Assembly: GCA_013397115.1 (NCBI GenBank)
Contig: VWZW01001654.1
Span: 124,001-188,000, forward strand
Source: Edolisoma coerulescens
Taxonomy: Eukaryota > Chordata > Aves > Passeriformes > Campephagidae
Reading direction: 5' to 3'
Length of the DNA: 64,000 nucleotides
In this document: positions 62,290-64,000 of the stretch, in pieces
Numbering within the stretch: the first letter of the stretch is position 1
Layout: each line of letters starts with the position of its first letter
The notes under the pieces: generated by a model
Seen by the model: the letters and a program-made list of their open reading frames with translations, nothing else
The model's database searches: none
What the model was told of the DNA's origin: nothing
Made by a program: the position numbers and the translations under genes

Positions 62290-62511
62290 TTAACTTGGAT
62301 TCAGCTTCCAGCCCTGCCTAAAAAGCCTTGAAAATCCTGGTTGGAGAAAAATGAGGATTTTTCCAGGAAAAGATTCTACATGTTGTTTGGGTTCTGATTT
62401 TCCATTTTTCTTCTCTTTTGATAACACATGTGAAGATTTGAGTTCTGCTTCATTTAAGTTCCGATTGATGTAATGATGTTCTTCCTGTGAAGAAATAGCC
62501 ATCTGTTTGCC
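62290..62511 (-). other. Protein-like open segment, possible exon
   Basis: On the - strand a TTGCTTTTAG acceptor-like sequence precedes 62511. The frame is then open through an ATG at 62500-62502 to a stop at 62290. The predicted peptide starts MAISSQEEHHYINRNLNEAE and stays strongly hydrophilic (Glu, Lys, Ser, Asn) for about 45 residues, which is unusual for a chance AT-rich frame. No donor site is clear, so it would have to be a terminal exon. I recognise no family and no upstream exon can be tied to it. It could equally be chance or a decayed repeat. Confidence 0.18.
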
Positions 62512-62638
62512 CTAAAAGCAACACCTACAAATTATGTGCTAACAACAAAATGTTTGGGATAATATTCACAAGTCTTTAAATTGAATAAAAAGTTAATACC
62601 TTATGCAAGTGACTGGAAATTCAGCTAGAGGTCACCTA

Positions 62639-62855
62639 TTAGTTCACAGGTCCCTCAGCCACTTTTACGAAATTTAGCCTTATGACAGGTTTCATTTCCC
62701 TTCTTGATCCCCAACTGGTCCAGTTGCATCTCTCTACAGCCTTCTTTTCTATTTCTCCACCCTGTGTTATTTTCCCGTAGCTGAGGTAGTTGAATGTGGG
62801 TAGTACTCTTTCATAGTACCACTGAAAAACCATAAATCTGAGCATCCTATTTAAA
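62639..62855 (-). other. Protein-like open segment, possible exon
   Basis: On the - strand GGTTTTTCAG precedes an open frame reading WYYERVLPTFNYLSYGKITQ and onwards to a stop near 62639. Amino-acid composition is balanced and globular-looking. No convincing donor, domain or family is apparent. It lies some 130 bases upstream (on -) of the previous segment, in a different context. Chance remains the simplest explanation. Confidence 0.15.
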
Positions 62856-64000
62856 ATAGAATTTTGACTCTGCTTTGTACTGACAAAGACAAGAAAATCT
62901 GAAGCAAGGGCTGCTTTGTTTCATGCTAGTGTACAGCTGCTGGTGTGGCATGCCAGAATCAGTGAGCTCCTGTGTGTGCCTGCCTCTAACCTCAGACATT
63001 CACAGGGTGATGATTTCAGGTTGGAGGAGTGTCCTTAGAGACGGCAATACAGCATCAGTGATACATCACAAGAAACAGCCAAAGAAAAATCAAATCCATT
63101 GAAACACAGGGTTTTTTACTACTTATATACCCTAAGTGTTTTTAAATGAATGGCTGAATTGGCACTCAGCTCAAATCACCCAGATCTTGTGATTTTCTAG
63201 CAATAATCCATATGTAATTACACATTTGACATGTGAGAACTGCCAGTGTGGTTTGACACTGCTTAACAATATGTAATCTTTCATGCTACAATCTGTAATT
63301 TTCATATCTTTATGAGAGACTATATGCTATCAGCTCTCTGCAGTCTGGGTTCATTGGAACTGACAGGCTGCATATTTGTTAGCTTATTTTTGCTTGCTCA
63401 ACATGGAATTGTATATTGGATTCAGACTCTAAGTGAAATTGAGAGGTAATTTATAGAGTTAGAATACTGTTAATCCACACTTGCTGTTGTAAATCTTCAG
63501 AATGGATGGACCGAGATTACTGTTGCCTATGGAAGACAGCCTACTGGTCTCTGATTTTCCATCAAAAGCAGATTACTGCTTCCAATTTTAGATAGCTGTT
63601 CTTCAGTTGATTTCCTTATAAGTAATGAAGAAATGTTGCAAGCATTATAGAATAAAGGGAGCTTTGAACTAGAGATGATTTCAGAATGTCTGACTTTCAG
63701 TCTTAATCAGAAAATTATATATGGGAGTTTCCAGACTCAAAATCCACTTTGCTTTGATTTGTATGTAATGTTATGAATGAGAGTGGAAGAACAAGCATTT
63801 GCGATATGACTTCAGTTTTCCTTAATCTTTTCCTTACATATGGAAAGGTAACCATCTGACTGAAATAACAGCACAGGCTCCAGAACAGGAGAAGGGGAAA
63901 ATATTTAACATCATAATGCACAGTGTGATGGGACCATTATGAAAAGTATTTTCAGAGGTTTGCAGACAGCTCTTGTACTTAGAAGACAAAAAAAGTCGTG
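62856..64000. other. Non-coding, nothing recognised
   Basis: AT-rich unique sequence to the window end. Open frames are under 70 codons. No repeat, RNA or regulatory cluster recognised. Confidence 0.65.

Noticed and set aside
1..64000. tRNA, rRNA, known microRNA, CRISPR array, operon or bacterial promoter
   Set aside because: None could be recognised on either strand. Sequence texture and CR1/LTR content indicate a bird nuclear genome.

Overview
This window looks like euchromatic nuclear DNA from a bird. The main evidence is a CR1 LINE 3' end at about 4949-5473, with the bird-type 3'UTR and a degenerate ATTCTATG-like terminal octamer. Two more CR1 3' ends lie at 61190-61425 (+) and 33695-33815 (-). 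There is also a solitary LTR at 7384-7907 flanked by a perfect 5-bp duplication, as expected for an avian ERVL-type provirus reduced to a solo LTR. The DNA is AT-rich and repeat-poor, with mono-, di- and tetranucleotide repeats and no bacterial-type gene organisation. I cannot name the species or chromosome.

I could not identify any protein-coding gene, tRNA, rRNA or known microRNA. The longest open frames (about 100-150 codons) have no recognisable domain, often overlap other open frames on the opposite strand, and fit chance expectation. The window is best read as a gene desert or the inside of a very long intron.

Layout: 1-4.4 kb is unremarkable apart from a 16-bp palindrome holding an NRF1-like core at 3472-3487. 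From 4.4 to 8.3 kb lie A/T microsatellites, the youngest-looking CR1 copy, the solo LTR and a GATA/GGAA tract. From 8.3 to 30 kb is mostly unique sequence, with a possible old CR1-like relic (11.19-11.5 kb), two AT-rich homeodomain-motif blocks (14.76-15.13 and 21.17-21.40 kb) and a 45-bp alternating purine-pyrimidine tract (16.0 kb). Around 30.35-30.43 kb two perfect inverted repeats share an arm. From 33 to 46 kb lie a CR1 relic, a more GC-rich unique stretch (35.0-36.2 kb), possible regulatory blocks at 38.28-39.31 and 42.3-42.54 kb, and a 124-nt tract made almost only of A and C (40.38 kb). From 46 to 60 kb is unique AT-rich sequence with small repeats. The last 4 kb holds a CpG-enriched patch, three protein-like open segments on the - strand preceded by splice-acceptor-like sequence, and a CR1 relic.

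No set of genes here can be said to work together. Any function is more likely cis-regulatory or long non-coding RNA. The AT-rich blocks with homeodomain, PBX and FOX-type motifs are the most plausible regulatory candidates, but conservation cannot be judged from one sequence. I did not find a new biological system that I can defend.
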